Source of the DNA: Romeriopsis navalis LEGE 11480 | GTDB taxonomy: Bacteria > Cyanobacteriota > Cyanobacteriia > Leptolyngbyales > Leptolyngbyaceae | Direction of reading: 5' to 3' | Assembly (NCBI RefSeq): GCF_015207035.1 | Contig: NZ_JADEXQ010000007.1 | Location: 1 to 64,000, forward strand | DNA length: 64,000 nucleotides | Part shown: one piece after another, positions 56,994 through 64,000 of the stretch | Numbering within the stretch: position 1 is the first letter of the stretch | How the letters are laid out: each line of letters starts with the position of its first letter | The notes under the pieces: model-generated | Told to the model about the DNA's origin: nothing | The model's input: the letters and a program-made list of their open reading frames with translations, nothing else | Databases searched by the model: none | Translations under genes and position numbers: made by a program

Positions 56994-57488
56994 TTAAGCC
57001 GTGGGATGAGCTTGCCGCACCCCAGTAGTATCGACTTGTTCAACTAACGTCGCAATGGCGAACTGAGATATCGGATCGATCCAGTGAGCCGCGATTTCGG
57101 CTAGGGGAATCAGGACAAAGGCCCGATCACCCATCCGGGGATGGGGAATTATCAAATCCGGCGATTCTAGGACTACATCGTCAAATAGCAGCAGATCTAA
57201 GTCAAGGGTCCGCGCCCCCCATCGCTCCCGGCGGATACGGCCAAATTGATTTTCAACTTCCAGCAACGTTTGCATTAACTGCGGCGGCGTCAGGCTGGTT
57301 TGCAAAATTGCACAACCGTTGATGTAGTCGGGTTGTGGGGGGCCGATTGCCTTAGTGAGATACCAGCTAGAACATTGCTCAACCCTGATTTGTGGCGTTT
57401 GATCGAGCGTCTTGATCGCCGCTTCGAGGGTGGCTTCGGGGTCGCCGAGGTTGGCTCCGAGGGCAATGGCGCAGCGCGATTGGTTCAT
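56994..57488 (-). CDS. folK: 6-hydroxymethyl-7,8-dihydropterin pyrophosphokinase
   Basis: A 164-residue enzyme of folate synthesis that moves pyrophosphate from ATP to hydroxymethyldihydropterin. The start ALGANLGD, the block FGRIRRERWGARTLDLDLLLFDD and HPRMGDRAFVLIPLAEI are the three signature regions. ATG 57486-57488 is chosen over one 12 bases upstream because the family starts there. It leads a likely three-gene unit (folK, NUDIX, photolyase) and is divergent from the cysteine desulfurase across 96 bases. Confidence 0.96.
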   Translation of the reverse strand: MNQSRCAIALGANLGDPEATLEAAIKTLDQTPQIRVEQCSSWYLTKAIGPPQPDYINGCAILQTSLTPPQLMQTLLEVENQFGRIRRERWGARTLDLDLLLFDDVVLESPDLIIPHPRMGDRAFVLIPLAEIAAHWIDPISQFAIATLVEQVDTTGVRQAHPTA

Positions 57489-57584
57489 TCCATCTTCCAA
57501 CCGCGATTGAGTTCGGGGCTGGTCAGCTCAAAGTACGTAGTCCATCATAGAAGATGCGATTACTACTGGGAATGCCTCCGGCGA

Positions 57585-58736
57585 ATGAGTAAACCAATCT
57601 ATCTGGATGCCCACAGCACAACCCCGGTTGACGATCGGGTGCTGGAAGTGATGTTGCCGTTTTTTACTGAGCATTTTGGCAATCCGGCGAGTACCACCCA
57701 TGAGTATGGCTGGGCGGCGGAGTCGGCGGTCAAGCGATCGCGCGCGATCATTGCGGCGGCGATCGGGGCGGACCCAACGGAAATCGCCTTTACCAGTGGG
57801 GCAACGGAAGCGAATAATTTGGCGATTAAGGGTGTGGCAGAAGCGCATCACTCGCGGGGACGACATATTGTCACGGTCGCGACGGAGCATAATGCGGTGC
57901 TTGATCCTTGCCGATATTTGGAGTCTTTAGGATTCGAAATCACGATTCTGCCAGTGTTATCGGACGGTTTGGTTGACTTAGAAAAGCTGGAACCAGCGCT
58001 TCGGGATGACACGATTTTGGTGTCGGTGATGGCGGCGAATAACGAAATTGGTGTATTGCAACCGATCACCCAAATCGGTCAACTCTGCCACGATCGTGGC
58101 ATTTTCTTCCACACGGATGCGGCCCAAGCGATCGGCAAAATTCCCTTAAATGTCCAGCAGCAAAATATTGATTTGATGTCGCTAACGGCGCATAAGATTT
58201 ATGGGCCAAAGGGCATTGGGGCGTTGTACGTGCGGCGACGCAATCCACGGGTGACGATTGCCCCGCAGTTGCATGGGGGCGGCCATGAACGCGGGATGCG
58301 ATCGGGGACTTTGGCCGCGCCGCAAATCGTGGGCTTGGCCAAGGCAATTGAGCTTGGCGTAGAGCTGATGGTTGAAGATAATGCGCGAATGCTCGCGCTG
58401 CGTGATCAGCTTTGGCAGCAGATACAGGCGTTAGATGGCGTCTCACTGAATGGTCATCCGACCCAGCGGTTAGCCGGCAATCTCAATGTCAGTGTGGCGG
58501 GCGTCGAAGGGAATGCCTTGTTGATGGGATTACGATCGGCAATGGCCATCTCGTCGGGTTCCGCTTGCACATCGGCGAAGATTGAACCTTCCCACGTGTT
58601 GCAGGCCATGGGTGTGGCGGATGAATTAGCGTTTGCTTCAGTGCGGTTTGGGATTGGGCGTTTTAATATTGCGACTGAGATCGATCAAGCCGCCCAGGCG
58701 TTTGCGTCAACCGTGAATCACTTAAGAGCTGGCTAG
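57585..58736 (+). CDS. iscS: Cysteine desulfurase (IscS/NifS type)
   Basis: A 383-residue PLP enzyme that takes sulfur from cysteine for iron-sulfur clusters and thiolated tRNA. The start MSKPIYLDAHSTTPVD is typical. The PLP Lys is in SLTAHKIYGPKG, the phosphate loop in TSGATEANNLAIKG, and the active Cys is in SSGSACTSAKIEPSHVL, placing it in group I. The open frame reaches back to 57300 but overlaps folK on the other strand, so ATG 57585 is used. No iscU or other iron-sulfur gene lies nearby. Confidence 0.95.
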   Translation: MSKPIYLDAHSTTPVDDRVLEVMLPFFTEHFGNPASTTHEYGWAAESAVKRSRAIIAAAIGADPTEIAFTSGATEANNLAIKGVAEAHHSRGRHIVTVATEHNAVLDPCRYLESLGFEITILPVLSDGLVDLEKLEPALRDDTILVSVMAANNEIGVLQPITQIGQLCHDRGIFFHTDAAQAIGKIPLNVQQQNIDLMSLTAHKIYGPKGIGALYVRRRNPRVTIAPQLHGGGHERGMRSGTLAAPQIVGLAKAIELGVELMVEDNARMLALRDQLWQQIQALDGVSLNGHPTQRLAGNLNVSVAGVEGNALLMGLRSAMAISSGSACTSAKIEPSHVLQAMGVADELAFASVRFGIGRFNIATEIDQAAQAFASTVNHLRAG

Positions 58737-59086
58737 ATGAGCAATATTGATAGTTCATTAGCATTGGCAATGGTCTGGCTCGATAACGAACTGCCGCTTG
58801 GATCACGCAGCATGACTGTTTGAAGTCAGTGTGATGTTGGATTCAAACGGCCTGGGATCGGGCGGTATTAGAAGTGTTGTACAGTACCTAAAGCCTTGTC
58901 AAAGGTGGTTTCCATCTTTAACCCGGTTGAATATAAAGATGCAATTAGTAGTACTTAAGTGGATGTGCTAAATCAATAAATTTTTCCCAGAGATACTTGT
59001 GTCAAACGATAATCTCTGCGTAAATTAAAATACTATGCATTCCTAAGTTTGTAATTGCCCTATTTAATTCGTTAATCATTTGTCCT
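58737..59086. other. Intergenic, 350 bp, no gene seen
   Basis: The region is A/T-rich to the right and likely carries the promoter of the membrane glycosyltransferase. A short TTGTACAGTAC motif near 58875 recalls part of a LexA box but does not fit it. Confidence 0.4.
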
Positions 59087-60685
59087 ATGACTCAATTACC
59101 CGGATTGCGGCGTCGAAAGTTCATAGGCTTTCTGCTCGTTTTGACGGTGGCTGTGCTGTTACGTTGTGCACATGTTGATAACAAAGTGTTTTGGGGGGAT
59201 GAAGTCTACTCTTCACTCCGTGTATTTGGTCATACGACGGCCCAGATGCATCGCCAAATTGCGATGGGTCAGTCGGTTGCCGCGCCGGAGCTGCAGCAAT
59301 TTCAGCAACGATCGCCGGATAAAAACATTGATGCGGTTGTCAATGCTCTGATTGCCGAAGATTCGCATTTGCCGCCGTTATATTTTCTGTTGTTGCGAGT
59401 GTGGGCCGATTGGTTTGGCGCCTCGGCGATCGCGATTCGCAGTTTGTCCGTGCTGTTTAGTTTGATTACTTTGCCGGTGATCTACTGGCTGGCCATAGAG
59501 TTGTTTGGACGGACCCAAATCGCGATGCTCGCCGTCGTGTTGTCGGCGGTCTCGCCGATGCAACTGCTCTTTGCCCAGGAAGGCCGATTCTACAGCTTTT
59601 GGACATTGACAACGACGTTAGCCGCGGCGACGCTATTGCGCGCTTTGCGGTTGGGGCGCTGGCACAATTGGGGCCAGTTTGCGTTAGCGGCCAGTGCGCT
59701 GCTGTATAGTCATTTGCTGGGTATGGTGACCTTGGCTGGCTATGGGCTGTATGTGTTGATCATGACTTGGCGACGCAATTGGCATGCGCTGCAACGCTTT
59801 ATCCTGGCGATGACTGTAGCCGCCTTGAGCTTTGCCCCATGGTTCTGGATCTTTCTGACTAGTGCGAAAGACGAACCGACAGAATTTAAAGATGCCTTAC
59901 CCAGTGTGACAGCCGCGATCAAGAATCTCTTTTTTGTGATTAGCCGCTCGTTTGCTGACTTTAATTTAGATGCAACGGCATTACCGTGGCAGTCTATTGC
60001 GGTGAGTCTGTGCTCTTGGTCGATCGTGGCGTTATTGGGCTTTGCGATCTACCGCTTGATGTGGCAGTCGAAATTGCGATCGTGGCTCTTTATTGTGCTG
60101 CTGTTGTGCGTCACCCTGCTGCCCGTGTTGCCATTGAGTTTAAAGTCGGCCTTACCTCCGCGTTACTTAGTGCCATCCTATGTGGCGTTACCCCTGATCT
60201 TGGCGGCGGCGTTAGGAACGCCAGGGATGTTAAGGCGCTGGGTAAAAATTGGGTTGGTGGGGTTTTTAGTCACAGTGGGTTTATTTTCCTGTGCGACGAT
60301 CGTCAACGCGGAAACTTGGTGGAACAAAGAATATAGCAACTGTAATTTGCCAATCGCGGCGCAGCTCCGTCAGTCGTCGCGGCCCTTGGTGGTGAGTGAT
60401 GGTGATGGCCGTGGCACCTTCGACCATGCGTTGAGTAATGTCGTCTCCCTAGCCCGACTAGCGCCGCCGGAAACCCAATTTCAAGTGTTTCTCGAAACCC
60501 AGTTGCCCGACCGGATTGAATTGGCCGAAGGCATGAGCGATCGCTTCTTGGTCACGCCTTCAGCGGCGCTGCTGACGCAACTACAAAAGCAATATCCGGG
60601 ACAGGTAAAACCGCTAATTGCGGGAGCCGAGGGTTATCGCAATCCATCGAATTATTGCTTGTGGCGCTTGCCTGCTGACGAATAG
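59087..60685 (+). CDS. Membrane glycosyltransferase, GT39/ArnT-like
   Basis: A 532-residue membrane protein with about 11-12 helices. The first periplasmic loop has the acidic pair FWGDEVYSSLR, followed by LPPLYFLLLRVWADWFG, which is the typical catalytic and substrate loop of GT-C enzymes that use polyprenyl-phosphate sugars. A soluble C-terminal domain (about 110 residues) follows the helices. The acceptor is unknown. It is convergent with the glycan gene set to the right and may share its pathway. Confidence 0.82.
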   Translation: MTQLPGLRRRKFIGFLLVLTVAVLLRCAHVDNKVFWGDEVYSSLRVFGHTTAQMHRQIAMGQSVAAPELQQFQQRSPDKNIDAVVNALIAEDSHLPPLYFLLLRVWADWFGASAIAIRSLSVLFSLITLPVIYWLAIELFGRTQIAMLAVVLSAVSPMQLLFAQEGRFYSFWTLTTTLAAATLLRALRLGRWHNWGQFALAASALLYSHLLGMVTLAGYGLYVLIMTWRRNWHALQRFILAMTVAALSFAPWFWIFLTSAKDEPTEFKDALPSVTAAIKNLFFVISRSFADFNLDATALPWQSIAVSLCSWSIVALLGFAIYRLMWQSKLRSWLFIVLLLCVTLLPVLPLSLKSALPPRYLVPSYVALPLILAAALGTPGMLRRWVKIGLVGFLVTVGLFSCATIVNAETWWNKEYSNCNLPIAAQLRQSSRPLVVSDGDGRGTFDHALSNVVSLARLAPPETQFQVFLETQLPDRIELAEGMSDRFLVTPSAALLTQLQKQYPGQVKPLIAGAEGYRNPSNYCLWRLPADE

Positions 60686-60695
60686 GCGTTAATTG

Positions 60696-60713
60696 TGGGC
60701 GGTGCGCCGCCCA
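60696..60713. terminator. Hairpin between convergent glycosyltransferase genes
   Basis: TGGGCGG (60696-60702), loop TGCG, CCGCCCA (60707-60713): a perfect 7-bp GC-rich stem lying 10 bases after one stop codon and 10 bases from the other. It has no T run, so termination in either direction may need Rho-independent help from flanking sequence. Confidence 0.6.
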
Positions 60714-60722
60714 GGATGCAGT

Positions 60723-61910
60723 TTAAGGTTGCGGTGAGATTTGGATTGCTTGCATAGCGTCACTGATTTCCTGGAAGAACCGCTGTTCACGATCGTGTTG
60801 CCAATCCTGGGCCGTCGTAATGGCGCCGGTCACAGCTGCTGGGCTGTCATTAGCGGCAATCATTGCCATTAATTCGGTGGCAAACTCTGGGCCTTCGCTG
60901 GCAATCCGCACGGTGGCGGGTGGTTGTGCAATGCCGCGCATGGCGACGGGGGTGCCGACGATCATTGCCCCGGAGGCGATCGCATCCAGGGTTTTGATCT
61001 GAATGCCGCCACCGCTGAGGGTCGGAATTGCCATGACCTTAGCGGCTGACATAAATGCTTGGGCACTATCAACGAACCCTTCATAGGTGACGTTAGGATA
61101 TTTGCCACTCAGCCACTCGATGCCGCGCCCGGCGACATGGATTGATACAGCGGCTGGCAGTTGGGGATAGACTTCCGCCAAAAACCACTCAAGACCTTCT
61201 AAATTTGGTTTCCACGACCAACTGCCAATAATCCCGATATCAAACTGTTTCGGGCTGGAATTATGGGCGGATGGCGCGACAAAGCCCGACGGGAGACTCA
61301 CGGGCATGACTTTGCCCAGTGCCGGAATCTTACTGAAGTAATCGGCATCAAATTCCGTCAAGGTCCAGGTTTGAGTGACGGTCCGACCCAACTTCACTTC
61401 CATTTGCTCCATACGTTTGGCCTCGCGCTGATACACCCAGCGGCTAAGCCAATTACGTGCGTTGCGATAGTGCTGAAGATACATATCGTGTTCGAGGTTA
61501 TGGGCGACGAATACCACCGGATAGCGTCCGCCCACGGTTTCCATCAACCAGCCGAGTTGGGCGTGATCAATGACGATCGCGTCGTAATGCTGCTGCACTA
61601 ATTGGGTTTTGAGCTGCTCGATATAGTCGCGGGAAATATACTTCGCGGCGGAATAGGGCAGGCGTTTGAGTAGGCTGAGGGCAAACCAACCAATGGCCTG
61701 AAATTTCGCTTGCTTTGTTTCAACGGCCCGATCGGCGACCATGACTTCGTGGCTAGCAACGGGGCAGGTGCCATCTTCATGGCGTCCGTAGCCCACGACC
61801 GTGACGTTGCATTGATTGTGTTGCAGGGCTTCGACAAAATTTTGCGAAGCAATCTCACTGCCATGCAGTTTACGTGCGGGAAGCACTGTGGTGAGGAAAA
61901 GAACGTTCAT
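60723..61910 (-). CDS. GT4-family glycosyltransferase
   Basis: A 395-residue GT-B fold enzyme. The N-terminal Rossmann part has TVLPARKLHGSEIASQNFVEAL; the C-terminal part has IGIIGSWSWKPNLEGLEWFL and then FVDSAQAFMSAAKVMAIPTLSGGGIQIKTLDAIASG, the donor-binding region. It probably adds a hexose to a lipid-linked or secreted glycan. It is last in a minus-strand run with the polymerase (gap 59 bases) and another GT4 gene. Confidence 0.9.
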   Translation of the reverse strand: MNVLFLTTVLPARKLHGSEIASQNFVEALQHNQCNVTVVGYGRHEDGTCPVASHEVMVADRAVETKQAKFQAIGWFALSLLKRLPYSAAKYISRDYIEQLKTQLVQQHYDAIVIDHAQLGWLMETVGGRYPVVFVAHNLEHDMYLQHYRNARNWLSRWVYQREAKRMEQMEVKLGRTVTQTWTLTEFDADYFSKIPALGKVMPVSLPSGFVAPSAHNSSPKQFDIGIIGSWSWKPNLEGLEWFLAEVYPQLPAAVSIHVAGRGIEWLSGKYPNVTYEGFVDSAQAFMSAAKVMAIPTLSGGGIQIKTLDAIASGAMIVGTPVAMRGIAQPPATVRIASEGPEFATELMAMIAANDSPAAVTGAITTAQDWQHDREQRFFQEISDAMQAIQISPQP

Positions 61911-61969
61911 AAATCACACAGGAAAAATCACACAGAGAAGCAGGATAAGCAAATGCACGTTCAGGCGAA

Positions 61970-63301
61970 TTATCGGCGCTGTGGGTGATCCGCATCGGTT
62001 ATCCCAATGCGCCATGGTGCGGATCGCGCGGCGGCGGGCCGTTTGGTTAACCGTTGGTATTCAATGGCGATCGCGCTTGTGAAGCTGACGTACAAGATCC
62101 ATTGTCCACTTGCCGTGCCGACGCTGAGGGAGTCGGCCAGGCTGACGATCGTTAAAAATAGCAGGGTTTGGAGCACCCAAAAAATCTCGATCGCCTGGGT
62201 GCGGATAAAGACGTAGACTGTGCGCCAGAGTAATGTGACAAAGCTGATGCCAAACAAGGCCAGCCCCACGACGCCTAACTGCAAAAATAGGTCGATATAA
62301 CCATTGTGGGCATTAAACCGTACCCCCGCGAGGCGGGTGGCCGAGGCCCAGGTAAAGGTGAGCAAATAGTCAGATGCCTCAGAAGTCCAGAAGCCCCCGA
62401 TGCCATGACCGAGCCAGGGGCGTTGGCTGCCAAATTCTACCATTAGCTCCCAAATTGGTACCCGCCCGTTGAATTCGAGGTTTTTGCCCAACACGTCGAC
62501 CAGAATAAATTCGAGATTGCCGAGGACGATGCCGATCACCGTGAGACTCACAAAAACGGCGGCGGCCCCGATCACCACGCGCTGGCGATAAGCCTGCTGG
62601 AACAGATGCCGGAAAGGCAAGAGACAAAGGACGATGAGGAGCGCGGCAGCGGCGGTACGACCCTGGCTAAATCCGAGGGATACCAGGGATAAAATCAATA
62701 AGCCAATATTCAGCCAGCGCTGTTTGCGATATTCCAGGGCCAATAGGAGAAACAGAATGGCAGCTAAACTACTGGTCGAAGCAAACAGATTCTTAAAAAT
62801 ATAAATACCTTTCCAGGAACCGGCGGCTTCCCCGGTTTGGGTGACGCCGTAACTCGGAAACCCTAAACTGGCAAACACGCTAAACAGAATCCCCGCCCCA
62901 AAAATATACGACAGCAGCCGCATTTGGCCTTTGAGGCCAAATCGCACGGCCAGGTAAAACCCGAATAGAGCGGCCCGGACAAAGGTTTTCGATTCGATCG
63001 TTGTGACTTCCGGTGCGGCAGACCAGAGAATCGAGATAAAGGCGATAAAGTGCAGTAGTAAAATGGCCCAGTCGCGGCTAGCAGCATGCAGCACCCGTTT
63101 CCAACAGCTCACTACCAGGATGGCCAAGACGGGATAACTCGTGAGATTAAGCGCTGTTGTCACGGGTTGGGGGAAGTTAAACCCCAGAAAATAAGCGAAA
63201 TAAAACCCCGCGACCCAAATTTCGATCACGCTTAAAATGCGTTTGATGTCCATGCGGTTGAGCATGGCGCTGTCGGTGGCGTGGTCAGTCTGATTAAGCA
63301 T
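61970..63301 (-). CDS. O-antigen ligase / Wzy-like polymerase
   Basis: A 443-residue membrane protein with 10-12 helices. The large periplasmic loop has the ligase-family pattern NGRVPIWELMVEFGSQRPWLGHGIGGFW and then RFNAHNGYIDLFLQLG, with the conserved Arg, His and Asn. Such enzymes join or polymerise polysaccharide units on the periplasmic side. The ATG at 63299-63301 overlaps the end of the preceding glycosyltransferase by 8 bases, which shows translational coupling. A longer frame to 63472 lies inside that gene and is rejected. Confidence 0.9.
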   Translation of the reverse strand: MLNQTDHATDSAMLNRMDIKRILSVIEIWVAGFYFAYFLGFNFPQPVTTALNLTSYPVLAILVVSCWKRVLHAASRDWAILLLHFIAFISILWSAAPEVTTIESKTFVRAALFGFYLAVRFGLKGQMRLLSYIFGAGILFSVFASLGFPSYGVTQTGEAAGSWKGIYIFKNLFASTSSLAAILFLLLALEYRKQRWLNIGLLILSLVSLGFSQGRTAAAALLIVLCLLPFRHLFQQAYRQRVVIGAAAVFVSLTVIGIVLGNLEFILVDVLGKNLEFNGRVPIWELMVEFGSQRPWLGHGIGGFWTSEASDYLLTFTWASATRLAGVRFNAHNGYIDLFLQLGVVGLALFGISFVTLLWRTVYVFIRTQAIEIFWVLQTLLFLTIVSLADSLSVGTASGQWILYVSFTSAIAIEYQRLTKRPAAARSAPWRIGITDADHPQRR

Positions 63302-64000
63302 GGTGCGGAGTCCTCCCTGAGGCTGGCAGAAGCTGCTCAAATAGTGTTTGGTAGCGCTGTGCTTGGATCGCCTGTGTAAATTCCTGCTCGACTTTGGCTC
63401 GCGATCGTACACGTAACTGTTGCTTTCGGTCGGGGGATTGTAGCACCCAAGCAATCCCTTGTGCGAGGTCATCGATTTCGTAAGGCCGCGCTAAATAGCC
63501 ATTCCGCTGATGTTCGATCAGGTCCGGATTACCGCCGATATTAAATCCGACGGTGGGGGTGCCGCAGGCTAAGGATTCCATCACCATATTACTGAGGTTC
63601 TCCTGAGTGGAAGGCAAGACAAATACATCGGCGGCGGCATAGAGCAATGCAAGGGAGAGATCATCTTGAAACCGGCCGAGATAATGGACGGGTAAGCCAA
63701 ATTCTGGTGGATTGTCCGGTCGGTCACTGCCGCAAACGATTAATTCCAGGCGATCGTGCCAGCCGTTTTGACTCAACTGGGTCAGGGCCGGTTGCAGGAG
63801 GTGGAAGCCCTTGCGCCGATCACTGGTAGCTGCCATCGCGCCGAATAATACTAATTGTTTGTCCTGCGGTAGGCGCAAAACTTGGCGGGCAATGCGCTGA
63901 TCCAGCGGTTGGAAACGATCGGTGTCGATGCCATTGGGAATAATCTCAACTCGCTGATCGCGCAGCAGAGAACTGCTTTGGGCGGCTTTGCCGAGCCACT
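63294..64000 (-). CDS. GT4-family glycosyltransferase (partial, runs off right edge)
   Basis: The frame is open to the window end; the last full codon is at 63996-63998, and 234 residues are visible. It contains VEIIPNGIDTDRFQPLD, then LVLFGAMAATSDRRKGFHLL, a NLSNMVMESLACGTPTVGFNIGGNPDLI block and the end GYLARPYEIDDLAQGI. These are the central and C-terminal donor-binding motifs of GT4 enzymes (E-x7-E type). The N-terminal acceptor domain lies outside. It is coupled to the polymerase gene by an 8-base overlap. Confidence 0.93.
   Translation of the reverse strand, partial: WLGKAAQSSSLLRDQRVEIIPNGIDTDRFQPLDQRIARQVLRLPQDKQLVLFGAMAATSDRRKGFHLLQPALTQLSQNGWHDRLELIVCGSDRPDNPPEFGLPVHYLGRFQDDLSLALLYAAADVFVLPSTQENLSNMVMESLACGTPTVGFNIGGNPDLIEHQRNGYLARPYEIDDLAQGIAWVLQSPDRKQQLRVRSRAKVEQEFTQAIQAQRYQTLFEQLLPASGRTPHHA

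Noticed and set aside
58866-58885. TTGTACAGTAC motif as a LexA box
   Set aside because: The half-site spacing does not match the cyanobacterial consensus, and the downstream gene is not an SOS gene.
1-64000. CRISPR arrays, insertion sequences, prophage or integrase genes
   Set aside because: No regularly spaced direct repeats, transposase motifs or phage structural genes were found on either strand.

Overview
This window is chromosomal DNA of a cyanobacterium. The direct evidence is an adjacent aldehyde-deformylating oxygenase and acyl-ACP reductase pair (alkane synthesis), the aerobic Mg-protoporphyrin monomethyl ester cyclase AcsF, a PAM68-like photosystem II assembly protein behind rpsO, a fused RibBA with a cyanobacterial C-terminal extension, an SpkB-type kinase, a ComFB protein, several cyanobacteria-restricted DUF proteins and repeated GCGATCGC (HIP1) octamers. 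I cannot name genus or species. No rRNA, tRNA, CRISPR array, insertion sequence or prophage was found.

Layout. 1-3.3 kb: end of plsY, a serine hydrolase and partner (minus strand), an NlpC/P60 endopeptidase and a TerB-like protein. 3.3-5.5 kb: ado and aar, with an unusually hairpin-rich leader before ado. 5.5-12.5 kb: a small cyanobacterial protein, an envelope Ig/propeller protein, an FHA protein, glyS and an Mqo-type oxidoreductase. 12.6-27.2 kb: pepF, a histidine-kinase-like protein, a methyltransferase, ComFB, YciI, pheT, spkB, an exported barrel-like protein, acsF and aspS. 27.3-30.1 kb is an accessory islet: two Uma2 nuclease-like genes, an AT-rich coiled-coil gene, a truncated dnaJ end and small gene remnants. 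30.1-36.8 kb: an aromatic amino acid permease, cobU, a Pro/Gly-rich small protein, rpsO-pam68, a PilB-like protein without an ATPase domain, an epoxide-hydrolase-like enzyme and DUF1815. 36.8-37.5 kb is a 0.7 kb gene-free stretch with a perfect CRP-type operator followed by orphan terminator hairpins, which suggests an unannotated small RNA. 37.5-54.3 kb: DUF2839, a degenerate DinG-like protein, a YfbK-type VWA protein, ribBA, argC, lgt, two more histidine-kinase-type proteins, rlmN, a zinc ribbon, a DUF4230 protein and a ClpS-family adaptor. 54.7-58.7 kb: photolyase, NUDIX hydrolase, folK and a divergent cysteine desulfurase. 59-64 kb: a surface-polysaccharide set (GT39-like membrane enzyme, two GT4 transferases, an O-antigen-ligase-like polymerase) running off the right edge.

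How the genes work together: ado and aar make C15/C17 hydrocarbons from acyl-ACP. acsF and pam68 serve chlorophyll and photosystem II biogenesis. glyS, pheT, aspS, rpsO and rlmN serve translation. The right-hand set builds an extracellular or cell-surface glycan. A recurring theme is proteins that keep a family fold but have lost catalytic residues: a kinase with His to Tyr, a kinase with an eroded ATPase domain, a DinG-like protein without Walker motifs, and a PilB-like protein without the motor domain. These and the 37.1 kb putative sRNA locus are the parts most worth following.
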